A program made the translations under genes and the position numbers. A stretch of DNA of 62,426 nt. Source: Nonomuraea turkmeniaca. GTDB lineage: Bacteria; Actinomycetota; Actinomycetes; Streptosporangiales; Streptosporangiaceae. The stretch spans positions 1 through 62,426 of the forward strand of contig NZ_VCKY01000030.1 in the NCBI RefSeq assembly GCF_005889735.1, written 5' to 3'. Under the pieces are notes generated by a model, which was given only the letters and a program-made list of their open reading frames with translations, was not told the DNA's origin and made no database searches. Numbering within the stretch: the stretch's first letter is position 1; every line of letters begins with the position of its first letter. Shown here one piece after another: positions 25,700 to 34,011 of this stretch.

Positions 25700-27724
25700 A
25701 TGCCGAAGGCCCTGTTACGAACCGCGTCCGCGATCGTGTTGTCGCTGACCGTCATGTCCGCCCCCGCGGCCGCCGAGATCGACCCTGTCGCGGTGACCGT
25801 CAACGCCCGCGCCGCCCTTGCCACCGTTCCAGAGACTGGCATCGGTACGAACCATGCGATTTGGGACACGAACCTGGGCACCAATGAGACCGCCGACCTG
25901 CTCAAGGACATGGGTGCGAAGGTGCTGCGCTATCCCGGCGGCTCGTACTCCGACATTTACCATTGGGCCGACCACACCGCCCCCGGCGGATATGTCGCCC
26001 CTAACACCGACTTCGACACCTTCATGAGCGGCGTGCGCCGCACCGGCGCCCAGCCGATGGTGACCGCCAACTACGGCACGGGGACCGCCGAGGAGGCCGC
26101 GGCCTGGGTACGCCACGCCAACGTCACCAAGGGCTACGGCATCAAATACTGGGAGATCGGCAACGAGAACTACGGCAACGGCCACTACGGCTCCGCCTGG
26201 GAGGCGGACAATCATGCCGACAAGAGCCCGGCCGAGTACGCCCGCCACGTCGTCTCCTACGCCGACGCCATGAAGGCGGTCGACCCGACCATCAAGATCG
26301 GCGCCGTGCTGACCACCTCGGCCAACTGGCCCGACGCCATCGTGGCCGAAGGGGACGCCGGAACCTGGAACAAGGTCGTCCTGTCCATGGCCGGCCCGAA
26401 GATCGACTTCGTCATCCTGCACTGGTATCCGGGCGCCCTGGACAAGACGGGCCAGGTACCCGACATGATCCAGCTCACCCGCGAGCAGATCGCCAAGTAC
26501 GCCGGACCCGGATCCGAGCGGATCGGCATCGCGATGACCGAGTTCAACACCGGCAGCAGCAGCGCCGGCACGACCACCCAGCCCGGTGCGCTGGCCGCCG
26601 CCGACGCGTACGCGTCGCTGCTGGCGAACGGCGTGTTCACGGTCGACTGGTGGAACGTGCACAACGGCATCGGCCCTGTCACCCAGGTCGAAGGGCACAC
26701 CGACTACGGCGACTTCGGCCTGCTGTCGAGCGGCACGTGCACCTCCGACGGCACGGTCTGCGAGCCGGCGCTGAACACCCCCTTCGCGCCGTACTACGCG
26801 CTCCAGATGATGAGCAAGTTCGCCCGCCCCGGGGACCAGTTCGTCCGCGCCGCGACCGACCAGCCGAAGGTCACCGCCCACGCCGCCCGCCGGCCCAACG
26901 GCGACCTGGCGGTCATGCTGATCAACACGTCGTCCGACACGTCGTACCCGATCGCGCTCGACTACTCCGGCTTCCGCCCGGCGTCGGGTCCGGCCACCGT
27001 ACTGACCCACACCAACGGCGCCACGAGCATCACCACCTCGACCGCGGAAAGCCCGACGCTGCCCCCGCTCTCCCTCACCACCCTCGTCCTGCGCCCGGCC
27101 GCCACCCAGACCGGCCTCCCGGCCGCGCCAGGCCAGCCGGCCGCCTCGAACATCACGGACAAGGCCGCCACGATCTCCTGGCCGGCCGCCTCCCCCGGCG
27201 CCCGCCCGATCGCCAAGTACGAGATCCACCGCCAGAACGGCGCCATCACCGAACAACTCGGCGAGACCACCGGCACGTCGTTCACCGTGAACAACCTCAG
27301 GCCGGGCACCCGCTACACGGTCAACGTGATCGCCCGCGACAGCGGCGGCGGCCTCTCCTGGTCCTCACCACCTCTGACCTTCACCACGGGCACCCCCGCC
27401 GCCAGCTCCTGCACCGTGAAACTCACCAACCAGACCGACTGGGCCAGCGGCTACGTCGGCGCCATCGAGATCACCAACAACGGCGCGCCGATCAACGGCT
27501 GGACACTCAACTTCACCTGGCCCAGGTCGTGGCAGAGTCTCGGCAGCGGCTGGAGCGCCGTCTGGACCCAGACCGGGTCGGACGTCAAGGCCGTCAACGA
27601 GGCCGGCAACGGCGCACTCGCCACGGGCGCGTCCACCACGATCGGTTTCGTCGGCAACTACAGCGGCCCGAACGTCCTGCCGTCCGTCTTCACCCTCAAC
27701 GGAACCGTCTGCGGAACCCAGTGA
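25700..27724 (+). CDS. Secreted glycoside hydrolase with FnIII and CBM2 modules (alpha-L-arabinofuranosidase-like)
   Basis: The 674-residue enzyme has a Sec signal (LLRTASAIVLSLTVMSAPAAA), then a clan GH-A type catalytic domain with the acid/base Glu in EIGNENYG near residue 156 and the probable nucleophile Glu in IAMTEFNTG near 280. A beta-sandwich follows, then an FnIII domain (about 475-570) and a C-terminal cellulose-binding CBM2 (about 575-674) flanked by Cys. ATG 25700 follows GAGGAG. Likely acts on plant hemicellulose outside the cell; the exact family (GH51-like versus another GH-A) needs a profile search. Confidence 0.82.
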   Translation: MPKALLRTASAIVLSLTVMSAPAAAEIDPVAVTVNARAALATVPETGIGTNHAIWDTNLGTNETADLLKDMGAKVLRYPGGSYSDIYHWADHTAPGGYVAPNTDFDTFMSGVRRTGAQPMVTANYGTGTAEEAAAWVRHANVTKGYGIKYWEIGNENYGNGHYGSAWEADNHADKSPAEYARHVVSYADAMKAVDPTIKIGAVLTTSANWPDAIVAEGDAGTWNKVVLSMAGPKIDFVILHWYPGALDKTGQVPDMIQLTREQIAKYAGPGSERIGIAMTEFNTGSSSAGTTTQPGALAAADAYASLLANGVFTVDWWNVHNGIGPVTQVEGHTDYGDFGLLSSGTCTSDGTVCEPALNTPFAPYYALQMMSKFARPGDQFVRAATDQPKVTAHAARRPNGDLAVMLINTSSDTSYPIALDYSGFRPASGPATVLTHTNGATSITTSTAESPTLPPLSLTTLVLRPAATQTGLPAAPGQPAASNITDKAATISWPAASPGARPIAKYEIHRQNGAITEQLGETTGTSFTVNNLRPGTRYTVNVIARDSGGGLSWSSPPLTFTTGTPAASSCTVKLTNQTDWASGYVGAIEITNNGAPINGWTLNFTWPRSWQSLGSGWSAVWTQTGSDVKAVNEAGNGALATGASTTIGFVGNYSGPNVLPSVFTLNGTVCGTQ

Positions 27725-27806
27725 CGGTCACTCCACGACACTGACCGAACCCGACCGGGAGCGCCTCCTCAGGGCTCCCGGTCCCTAAGGGCTCTCGGTC
27801 GGCGCC

Positions 27807-28241
27807 CTAGAGGATCACGCGGCCGACGAGCTTTCCACCGGCCGCGGGCACGGCCAGGCAGTACACCGTTCGGCGCTTCGGCCAGTCCTCCTCGCTCGGA
27901 ACGAGCCCGGCGACCTTCACCTCGTCCTTCCTTTCCGGCACGTACCGCATCCTGGGCCCGCACCCGCTCTGGGTGACCCGCCCCAACTCCTTCATCCCTG
28001 GCCAGGGACCGTCGGGAACGACGTACGTGGTGGCGAACTCCGCCGCGTGCGGCACCGTGCACGGCACCACCGTCACCGCGAAGTCCTCGGGAAAGGGCTC
28101 GATGCAGTCGCCCGGCCGCAACTCCATGGCGTCATACTGCTCCGCGGCGGGGTGTACCGATCGGACGGGAGCGGCAGGAGCCTCGGCGCACCCCAGAACG
28201 GCGCCGACCAGGCACGCGGACGCGAGTGAGTGACGGATCAC
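27807..28241 (-). CDS. Small lipoprotein, septum-formation-like domain
   Basis: A 144-residue protein with a short basic N-terminus, a hydrophobic stretch and the lipobox AVLGC (Cys18). The body contains LRPGDC, VVPCTVPHAAEFATTYVV and GCGPRMRYVP, matching the Cys-His spacing of the septum-formation/DUF4190-associated family (GDC..C..PH..E). The remaining cysteines probably form disulfides outside the cell. Function unknown. It converges with the glycoside hydrolase gene. Confidence 0.65.
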   Translation of the reverse strand: MIRHSLASACLVGAVLGCAEAPAAPVRSVHPAAEQYDAMELRPGDCIEPFPEDFAVTVVPCTVPHAAEFATTYVVPDGPWPGMKELGRVTQSGCGPRMRYVPERKDEVKVAGLVPSEEDWPKRRTVYCLAVPAAGGKLVGRVIL

Positions 28242-28400
28242 GAGCCCGGATCATGACATCCGGAGATCACACGACAGTCGCGATCAGGCGGATTTCCGGG
28301 CTGCACCCCGATCCCCTGGTGGGGCTTGCCGTCGCGCGTTCAGAGCAGCCGTCTCTGCACGACCCCGCCCCGGTCCTCAGCGCGCTCAGTGCGGTAATCG

Positions 28401-28650
28401 CTGGTCCGGGAGAAAGAACTCACCCGGGCCCGAGACGCGCTCTCGGTCGAACGTCGCCGGCGGTCCATGGTCGAGATCGACAAGGAGTACGAGCTCGAAG
28501 GGCCGCATGGCAGGGGTTGCCTGCTGGATCTGTTCGAGGGCCGACGTTCAACCACGACTTCCACGTCACCCTCGACGAATCCGTCACACCATTCGAGTAA
28601 CAACTACCGGACCAAGGAGGAGTGGGCCAGGACGGACTTCCCGATGGGAC
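28401..28650 (+). pseudogene. DUF899 gene relic
   Basis: The frame at 28401 reads LVREKELTRARDAL..MVEIDKEYELEGP..LLDLFEGRR, the N-terminal hallmark of DUF899 (thioredoxin-like) proteins. It then jumps to FNHDFHVTLDESVTPFE in another frame and NNYRTKEEWAR in a third, which belong about 100 residues later in the intact family. The central part is deleted and frames are broken, so it cannot be functional. It marks the left border of the accessory region. Confidence 0.6.
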
Positions 28651-28657
28651 GGCGACG

Positions 28658-28686
28658 CAGCGCCCCCAGGATCTCCTGGGGCGCTG
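28658..28686. terminator. Strong hairpin at the edge of the accessory region
   Basis: CAGCGCCCCCAGGA and TCCTGGGGCGCTG pair over almost 13 bp with one bulged C. It is adjacent to the start of the 57-bp direct repeat and not attached to any intact gene. Confidence 0.5.
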
Positions 28687-28693
28687 TGTCGTG

Positions 28694-28750
28694 CTCCTGG
28701 ATGCGCAGCGGCATCGTGTTGTCAGTGCGGACTCACATGGGACATTCTGG
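28694..28750 (+). repeat. Left copy of an about 55-bp direct repeat
   Basis: Shares an exact 20-mer (28704-28723) and diverged flanks, including CTCACA and ATTCTG, with 36955-37010. Both copies, read on the minus strand, carry a GACAACACG leader and a start ATG for a product beginning MPLR. In this copy the frame after MPLRIQEHD is not related to the right copy, so the gene here looks truncated. Confidence 0.6.
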
Positions 28751-28812
28751 TGGCCAGGGGGCAGCGTCAGACGGGCAGCCTCCGCTTTCGCGGTGTGGCA
28801 CCCACTCACGAA
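28749..28812 (-). other. tRNA-Phe-like degenerate segment
   Basis: CTGGTGGCCAGGGGGCAGCGTC followed by CCTCCGCTTT aligns by eye with the 3' half of the tRNA-Phe at 47150-47223 (CTGGTGGTCAGGGGCAGGGTC, CCTTCCGCTTTT). It cannot form a tRNA. It could be an old attachment-site remnant or chance. Confidence 0.25.
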
Positions 28813-29015
28813 ATTCGCGCCAGACCCCACTTTTCGACGTCGTTGACGAGCCCAGGCTGCGGCATACCGGCGACATACCAACAGTAAACCGACTCAACGT
28901 AGCGTAGTACGCGCCAATCTTGCGGCATCGGCGGCCGGTGTACATGCACCGCTCGTCTCTGGCCGGTTACGGCTGCGCCGTCCGTTAGGTGCTCGGAACG
29001 CTTGGAGGCGGATGG

Positions 29016-29792
29016 ATGTTCTCGTTGCTGGGGCCGTTGCGGGTGGTGGACTCCGCGAGAGAGATCCCTGTTCAGGCTGCCAAGCAGCGGGCCATCTTGG
29101 CCATGCTTCTGCTGAGCTCGAATCGGGTGGTCACCTCCGACCTTCTCACTTCGGAATTGTGGGCAGCCGGTCCACCGGCCACGGCGAAGACGAGCCTGCA
29201 GACATACGTCTACCGCCTACGGCGGGCGATCGCCCCGCTCGCCGCGCGAGGCGTCGAGCTCCAAACCCAAGGCTCCGGATACCTGTTGGCCGTGCCGGAC
29301 GGCGTCGTCGACCTCTGGGCATTCGAGAGACTGACCACCGCCGGCGCCGAAGCCCTGAGCACGGGAGACCCCTGCGGAGCAGCCGGGTTCCTGCGAGATG
29401 CGCTCAGGATGTGGCGCGGGCCGTTGCTGGCCGATGTGGATGTCGAGGTCGTCCGCCAGGAACGCCGCCGAATGGAAGAGATCCGCCTGAACGCCTATGA
29501 GATGTGCCTCGAGGCGGAGCTGCGGCTCGGACTCAACATCCACGTCGTCCCCGAACTGGAGCAATTCATCGCCGCCCAGCCGTTCAGGGAGACCTTGTGG
29601 GCCCAGTTGATGCGAGCCCTGCACGCCGGAGGCCGTCGCATGGAAGCCCTCGCCGCGTATCGGAGGCTTTACCGGGTCCTCGACCAGGAGCTCGGCATTC
29701 AGCCGAACGCCGAAGTGCAGCGGCTTTACCAGGACATCCTTCACGGACACCCTGGCAGCCTGATCCTCTCGGGCGGCCGGCGTCAGAGCTGA
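29016..29792 (+). CDS. SARP family transcriptional activator (AfsR/DnrI/RedD type)
   Basis: The 258-residue protein is a stand-alone short SARP: an OmpR-like winged helix at residues 1-90 (FSLLGPLRVV..KQRAILAMLLLSSNRVVTSDLL..SLQTYVYRLRRAI) followed by a bacterial transcriptional activation domain at 95-245. ATG 29016 follows TTGGAGG at 29003-29009; the in-frame start at 28989 is less likely. It converges on the peptide operon 29931-33986, whose promoter carries three 11-bp-spaced heptamers typical for SARP binding, so it is probably the pathway activator. Confidence 0.88.
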   Translation: MFSLLGPLRVVDSAREIPVQAAKQRAILAMLLLSSNRVVTSDLLTSELWAAGPPATAKTSLQTYVYRLRRAIAPLAARGVELQTQGSGYLLAVPDGVVDLWAFERLTTAGAEALSTGDPCGAAGFLRDALRMWRGPLLADVDVEVVRQERRRMEEIRLNAYEMCLEAELRLGLNIHVVPELEQFIAAQPFRETLWAQLMRALHAGGRRMEALAAYRRLYRVLDQELGIQPNAEVQRLYQDILHGHPGSLILSGGRRQS

Positions 29793-29930
29793 TCAGCTGT
29801 TCGAGCGAATGCATTTGCCGCAACCGCGTGACGGTCGGCCGTTCCGGCTGCTGCCGTCTCAGGTCTGGACGGCGCAGGGGCCGGGCATTCCTCCGTTGCG
29901 CCGTCCGGCCCCTGGGTGGTCGCTACGCGG

Positions 29931-30161
29931 CTAGCAACACCGGCGACCGAGAATACTCCGCACCCCGTAGGTGCTTCCCGGCCCCCAGTTGCACGCGTAC
30001 TTCGTCTGCTCTGACCTGCTCTTGCAGCCGGGGTTGTAATAGCACCGCCCCCACCAATAGCCCCCAATGGGCCTGTTGTAGCACTTGACGACGGCACCGG
30101 CAGAGTCCTCGGGAAGGACCCTGGACACGACACGGTCCGCGAGACTGGTTAGGATCTTCAC
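29931..30161 (-). CDS. Cysteine-rich precursor peptide 1
   Basis: A 76-residue peptide, GTG start. Residues 1-23 form a leader with an amphipathic helix, DR at 9-10, PE at 17-18 and AGA at 21-23. The rest has six cysteines (27, 40, 46, 57, 75, 76), ends in CC, and is rich in Tyr, Trp and Gly. The leader matches peptide 2 position by position. Last gene of the MauE-TlpA-ABC-S26 operon, 262 bp after peptide 2. I infer cleavage after AGA by the S26 peptidase, export by the ABC protein and three disulfides; a bacteriocin-like role is a hypothesis. No homologue is known to me. Confidence 0.7.
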   Translation of the reverse strand: MKILTSLADRVVSRVLPEDSAGAVVKCYNRPIGGYWWGRCYYNPGCKSRSEQTKYACNWGPGSTYGVRSILGRRCC

Positions 30162-30423
30162 GCTCTAAATCCATTTCTTCGTTGCGGCCTCAGTCTGAGT
30201 CCACGGCTTGACTTATTGTGATCATTTCTGATTAGTGCGAAGTGGCCCTTGGATCGGGCGGATGGAAGCGTCAAGAATTCCCATCCTCCCAGCTCAAAGG
30301 GCGCCTCGCTTGCCTATCGGACCCTGGCTCCCATGTTCATGTCGTGGATCCAGGCATAGGGCCAGGCGCCTGCAAACACACCTGCGCGCACGTCTCCAGG
30401 TGCTCCAACAGCCCAGTCGGCAA
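30162..30423 (-). other. Spacer between the two precursor peptide genes
   Basis: 262 bases with no supported gene on the minus strand. It probably carries the leader and ribosome binding site of peptide 1 (AGAGC before GTG 30161) and may hold its own promoter. A plus-strand frame at 30242-30433 contains several Cys but lacks leader similarity. Confidence 0.4.
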
Positions 30424-30636
30424 TCAGATGTAGCAGCAATAATTTGTATTCCGCCACGGCTGTGTATGGGACACGCAGACAGTTCTCCACTGCCTCCTGA
30501 CCTTGTAATTCATGAGTCCGGGGTTACAGGCGTACGGACCGCAGCGATATTGCGTGTAGCACTCGTCCGCCGCAGCGCGGTGTTCTGGAACGACCAGCGC
30601 GAGAAGACGATCGCCGATATTTTCGATGAACCGCAT
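30424..30636 (-). CDS. Cysteine-rich precursor peptide 2
   Basis: A 70-residue peptide starting MRFIENIGDRLL. As in peptide 1, DR is at 9-10, PE at 17-18 and AAA at 21-23; six cysteines follow at 26, 32, 37, 54, 67 and 68, again with a CC pair near the end. The core is otherwise different (ECYTQYRCGPYAC.., ..NYCCYI). ATG 30636 overlaps the stop of the S26 peptidase (TGATG), so translation is coupled. A TTG-initiated 86-residue version is less likely. The paired design suggests two-component or alternative products. Confidence 0.75.
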   Translation of the reverse strand: MRFIENIGDRLLALVVPEHRAAADECYTQYRCGPYACNPGLMNYKVRRQWRTVCVSHTQPWRNTNYCCYI

Positions 30637-31142
30637 CACTTCGTTTGTTCTCTTTCTTTGTTGCCGATTCGATTTCTGTCGCAAAATTCTCTTACTGGCT
30701 CGCTCTCCGTTCTGCTGGGGTCTCTGGCAGGGGTTAGCTTTCGAAGGGTGATGGCGTGGACACCGGCGATGGGGAAGTAGCCGAAATCGCGAGAGTCGAA
30801 GCTGGCGTCGGTGTTGTCGCCGATCAGGATGAGTTGTCCGTCGGGTACACGGGCATCGGGGACGAGTGGCCGCACCGGTTCGGGGATGGGATCACCGGGT
30901 AGCGCGGCTATGCGCTTGATGAGGAAGGGGCCGCCCATCGGCAGTGGGCTGAGCACCACGGCGATATGGCCGCTTCGCAGGGCCGCCGGGGCCACTCGCC
31001 GGGCCAGAAGCCGGTCGCCGTCGATCAGGGTGGGGGCCATACTGTTGCCGTCGACACGGATCACGGAATACGTCGTGCGCAGCCGCGAGATCAACAAGGC
31101 CGAAGTCGCAATCGCGCAGATCACCACGAGGAGCACCCACAT
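30636..31142 (-). CDS. S26 family signal peptidase
   Basis: The 168-residue membrane-bound peptidase has one N-terminal helix (VLLVVICAIATSALLI), the catalytic Ser in RVDGNSMAPTL near residue 37, the catalytic Lys in FLIKRIAALPGD near 79, and the late GDNTDASFDSRDFG box. S26 enzymes cut after small residues at -3 and -1 (AxA), and both precursors carry AxA at 21-23. Start and stop overlap the ABC gene and peptide 2 by TGATG. Likely leader peptidase of the system. Confidence 0.85.
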   Translation of the reverse strand: MWVLLVVICAIATSALLISRLRTTYSVIRVDGNSMAPTLIDGDRLLARRVAPAALRSGHIAVVLSPLPMGGPFLIKRIAALPGDPIPEPVRPLVPDARVPDGQLILIGDNTDASFDSRDFGYFPIAGVHAITLRKLTPARDPSRTESEPVREFCDRNRIGNKEREQTK

Positions 31143-32953
31143 CACAGGGCCACCGCCTCCTCCGGCTCGCGGTACCCGGTCGCCTGGAGGTTGAAGAGCC
31201 GTGCGTAGGGGCCGCGGGCGGCCATGAGGGCGTGGTGCTTTCCGGCTTCCCGGATGGTGCCGTTCTCCAGAACGATGATGAGGTCGGCGTCGCGCACGGT
31301 GTTGAGCCGGTGGGAGATGAGCAAGCTGGTGGCGCCGTGGCGGCGGCGTCGGGTCCGAGCGTGCACGTCGGCCTCGGCCTCCGGGTCCAGCCCGGCGGAG
31401 GGCTCGTCGAGGATCACGAGGTCGCGGTGGCCGCGGAACATCGCGCGGGCCAAGGCCGTGCGCTGCCACTGCCCGCCGCTGAGCACGACACCCGTGTCGG
31501 GGTCGTCCTTGTCCTCATCGCTGAAGAACATCCGCGTGAGCAGGGTGTCGTACCCGCGAGGAAGGGAGGAGAGCTTGTCATCGATCCCGGCCTCGTGAGC
31601 AGCCCCACGGATTCGGCCTTCGTCCTCACGGGCGGGGACGAATCCGATGGAGACGTTGTCGGCTGCGGACATGTCGTAGGCCATATGGTCCTGGAACACT
31701 CCGCTGATGCGGTGCCGCAGATCATCGGGGTGCACGTCACGGATGTCGACGCCATCCCACGTGATGCTTCCGTGTTGCGGGTCGTAGAACCGGCACAGGA
31801 GCTTGACGAGGGTGGACTTGCCGGCACCGTTCAGACCGACGATGGCGACCGCCGCGGCGGCCGGGATGAACAGGTTCAGGCCACGCAGGATCCAAGGGTG
31901 ATCCTCGCTGTAGCGGAACCACACGTTGGTCAGCTGGATACCGTGTTTCAGCCGGGGCAGTGGCACGGGCTCGGCGGGAATGGGGAGGTCGGGTTCGGCC
32001 GACGTCACGGCCACGTAATGGCCGAACATGAGCAGATCCTGGTGGAGAGCGGCGATACCGACGATCAGACCGTTGAGGGCGGCCTGCACCGCGCCGATGG
32101 CGGCGATCAAAAGGGCCACGTCGCCGACGCTCAACGCACCGGAGCCGGCGGAGACAACGGCCCAGATCAGCCCACCACCCGCCACCAACGCGCCCAGCAG
32201 CGTCAGCAGGCCCTCGACGGACAGTTCCTTGATGTCCATCCGGCGGCGTGCGGCGTTGGACGTGCGCAACTCGGTCATCATGCGGCCCCGCAGGAAACGA
32301 CCGCTGTTGAACAGACGGATCTCCTTTGCCGCCGCGACCGTGGTGAGCAGATCGCCGTAGAACATCTGCCGTCGTTCGGCCGGGCCGATGTCCCACATCA
32401 TCGCGGCGCGACGATGCGACAGCCGCAACTGCGCCAACAGCGCGGGAACCCCGGTTGCCAGGACGATCCCCGTGAGAACCGGACTGACCATCAGAAGGGA
32501 GCCGACCATTCCGGTAAGCGTGATCACCGCGCTCACGATCCCCAGGGATCCGGTGACGACTTCCTGCCCTGTCGACAGGCTGTTCCTCGCCATCCGCAAC
32601 TGGTCGTGGAAGTTGGGGTCCTCAAACCGTCGCAACCCGGCGAACCGCAGCGTCGCGGAGAACAGCTGTGCGGTGGTCTGGGCGGTGAACAACCTGCCCA
32701 TCTCGCTGGTGAGGTACTGCATGAGCTGGGGCAGTGCCGACACCAGAACGCCCGCGGCGGCCAGCCCCACCGCGAGGGTAGTCAGCTCGGCCGCCGATCC
32801 CTCGCCCGCCAAGGAGTCGACCACCAGTTTGGTCAGCCACGCCACCGCAATCGGCGCGATCGCCTCAGCGAGCATCACCAGGACGTAGACCACCATCAAT
32901 CCCGGGGCCGCGCGCAGGGCGACCCCCGCGGCGGCCTTCGCCGTTCCGATCAT
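31142..32953 (-). CDS. ABC exporter (fused permease and ATPase), no peptidase domain
   Basis: The 603-residue half-transporter has six membrane helices in residues 1-310 and an ATPase with Walker A GLNGAGKST near 368, Q-loop VFQDH, signature LSGGQWQRTALARA near 496, Walker B VILDEPSAGLD and switch ISHRL. Peptide exporters often carry an N-terminal C39 protease; here it is absent and an S26 peptidase gene follows instead. A likely homodimer that exports the two cysteine-rich peptides. Overlaps the TlpA gene by ATGA. Confidence 0.88.
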   Translation of the reverse strand: MIGTAKAAAGVALRAAPGLMVVYVLVMLAEAIAPIAVAWLTKLVVDSLAGEGSAAELTTLAVGLAAAGVLVSALPQLMQYLTSEMGRLFTAQTTAQLFSATLRFAGLRRFEDPNFHDQLRMARNSLSTGQEVVTGSLGIVSAVITLTGMVGSLLMVSPVLTGIVLATGVPALLAQLRLSHRRAAMMWDIGPAERRQMFYGDLLTTVAAAKEIRLFNSGRFLRGRMMTELRTSNAARRRMDIKELSVEGLLTLLGALVAGGGLIWAVVSAGSGALSVGDVALLIAAIGAVQAALNGLIVGIAALHQDLLMFGHYVAVTSAEPDLPIPAEPVPLPRLKHGIQLTNVWFRYSEDHPWILRGLNLFIPAAAAVAIVGLNGAGKSTLVKLLCRFYDPQHGSITWDGVDIRDVHPDDLRHRISGVFQDHMAYDMSAADNVSIGFVPAREDEGRIRGAAHEAGIDDKLSSLPRGYDTLLTRMFFSDEDKDDPDTGVVLSGGQWQRTALARAMFRGHRDLVILDEPSAGLDPEAEADVHARTRRRRHGATSLLISHRLNTVRDADLIIVLENGTIREAGKHHALMAARGPYARLFNLQATGYREPEEAVAL

Positions 32954-33468
32954 GCGCTGACCGTGGTAGGCAACAAGGGATTGTTGTCGGTTACCCTGCC
33001 GTCCGCACCGATCAGGAAGACGGTCGGATAGCCGACGACCTGGAAGGCGCTCTGAATGGCGGCCTGAGGTTCCTCGACCACCACACGTGCCACCTCGGTG
33101 AGGCGTTCGACGTCGGCGACGGCCTCCTCCGCGCTGTCGGTGACGACGACGGCGAGCACCGCGGCCGAGGACTGGCGGGCATGGTCGATGAAGCGCGGCA
33201 TCAGTTCCCTGCAGGGCTGGCAGGACGGAGAGAAGAAGCCGATCAGGGCAGGCCCTCCGAGCAGCTCATCGGAGATCGGCTCGCCATCGGTGGTGGTGGC
33301 GGAGAACTCCGGCAACTTCTCCCCGATGGCGAGCCCTTCCGCCATGGGCGGCAAGAACGCCGCTGACGCGGCCTGCTTCCGCAGCCGGCGGATCACTCCC
33401 ACCGTCAGCAGGAGATTCAGCATGCACAGCACGCCGACCAGGACGACGGCAACGATCAGATACGGCAT
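32950..33468 (-). CDS. TlpA/ResA-like thioredoxin-fold protein, membrane anchored
   Basis: The 172-residue protein has an N-terminal anchor (LIVAVVLVGVLCMLNLLLTVGVI) and an extracytoplasmic thioredoxin domain with the active site SPSCQPCRE (CxxC) near 85-88 and the cis-Pro in VVGYPTVFLIG. Such proteins oxidise, reduce or isomerise disulfides in exported proteins. ATG 33468 overlaps the MauE stop by TGATG. In this operon it is the obvious candidate for folding the six-cysteine peptides. Confidence 0.85.
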   Translation of the reverse strand: MPYLIVAVVLVGVLCMLNLLLTVGVIRRLRKQAASAAFLPPMAEGLAIGEKLPEFSATTTDGEPISDELLGGPALIGFFSPSCQPCRELMPRFIDHARQSSAAVLAVVVTDSAEEAVADVERLTEVARVVVEEPQAAIQSAFQVVGYPTVFLIGADGRVTDNNPLLPTTVSA

Positions 33469-33986
33469 CACGCACTCCCCGAGACTTCCATGAACAAATC
33501 GGCGATATCGTCGAAGACGATCAAGAGGATGGCGCCAACCAGCCCAACCGGCACCGCCAGGGCGAGGCCGACCACGGTTACCGGGCCGCCAGGAAACATC
33601 AGCGTCACCCAACCCAGCGCGACAACGAGTAGCAGAACCCCGTTGCGGATCAGATGCACCGGGCCGAGCGGGGTCGCGGACACGCCGAAGCACTGACATG
33701 GCTCGCGCCGCCCCCAGCGGAGGGAAACAGCGATCCATATGGAGAACGCGATCAACAACATCCCGCTGGCGGCCAGCCCCGTATGTGGAAGCACGATCAA
33801 GGTGGCCGCAGCAACAAGTTCCATGGCCACCGTTGCCATGGCAGCCGGGAACCGGACCGGGCCTGGCAGCAATCGCAGGGTGGCGGCGAACGACTGTAGT
33901 GCGGCACGGCTGCGCAGCTTCGAGTACGCGGAGACAACGAAGACCGTGGTGAGCAAGACTTGACTCGCCACCAGAACGTGCGCCAT
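33468..33986 (-). CDS. MauE/DoxX family redox-associated membrane protein
   Basis: The 172-residue protein has four membrane helices and the MauE motif PCQCFG near residue 95. MauE-type proteins work with TlpA/MauD-like thioredoxins to move electrons across the membrane, here presumably for the coupled TlpA protein. No methylamine dehydrogenase genes are nearby, so this is not a mau cluster. It is first in the operon; three SARP-type heptamers lie 26-54 nt before its ATG. Confidence 0.82.
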   Translation of the reverse strand: MAHVLVASQVLLTTVFVVSAYSKLRSRAALQSFAATLRLLPGPVRFPAAMATVAMELVAAATLIVLPHTGLAASGMLLIAFSIWIAVSLRWGRREPCQCFGVSATPLGPVHLIRNGVLLLVVALGWVTLMFPGGPVTVVGLALAVPVGLVGAILLIVFDDIADLFMEVSGSA

Positions 33987-34011
33987 GACCCTAGATGCTC
34001 TTTCGGTCCGC

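Noticed and set aside
30242..30433. Plus-strand small frame with CKHTCAHVSRC between the two precursors
   Set aside because: Wrong strand for the operon, no leader similarity, no ribosome binding site; probably chance.
29931..33986. Lanthipeptide, sactipeptide or lasso peptide cluster
   Set aside because: No LanB, LanC, LanM, radical SAM, YcaO, asparagine-synthetase-like or B1/B2 gene is present; Cys chemistry here points to disulfides.
33468..33986. Methylamine utilisation (mau) locus
   Set aside because: Only the MauE-like fold and motif are shared; no methylamine dehydrogenase subunits or mauG are nearby.
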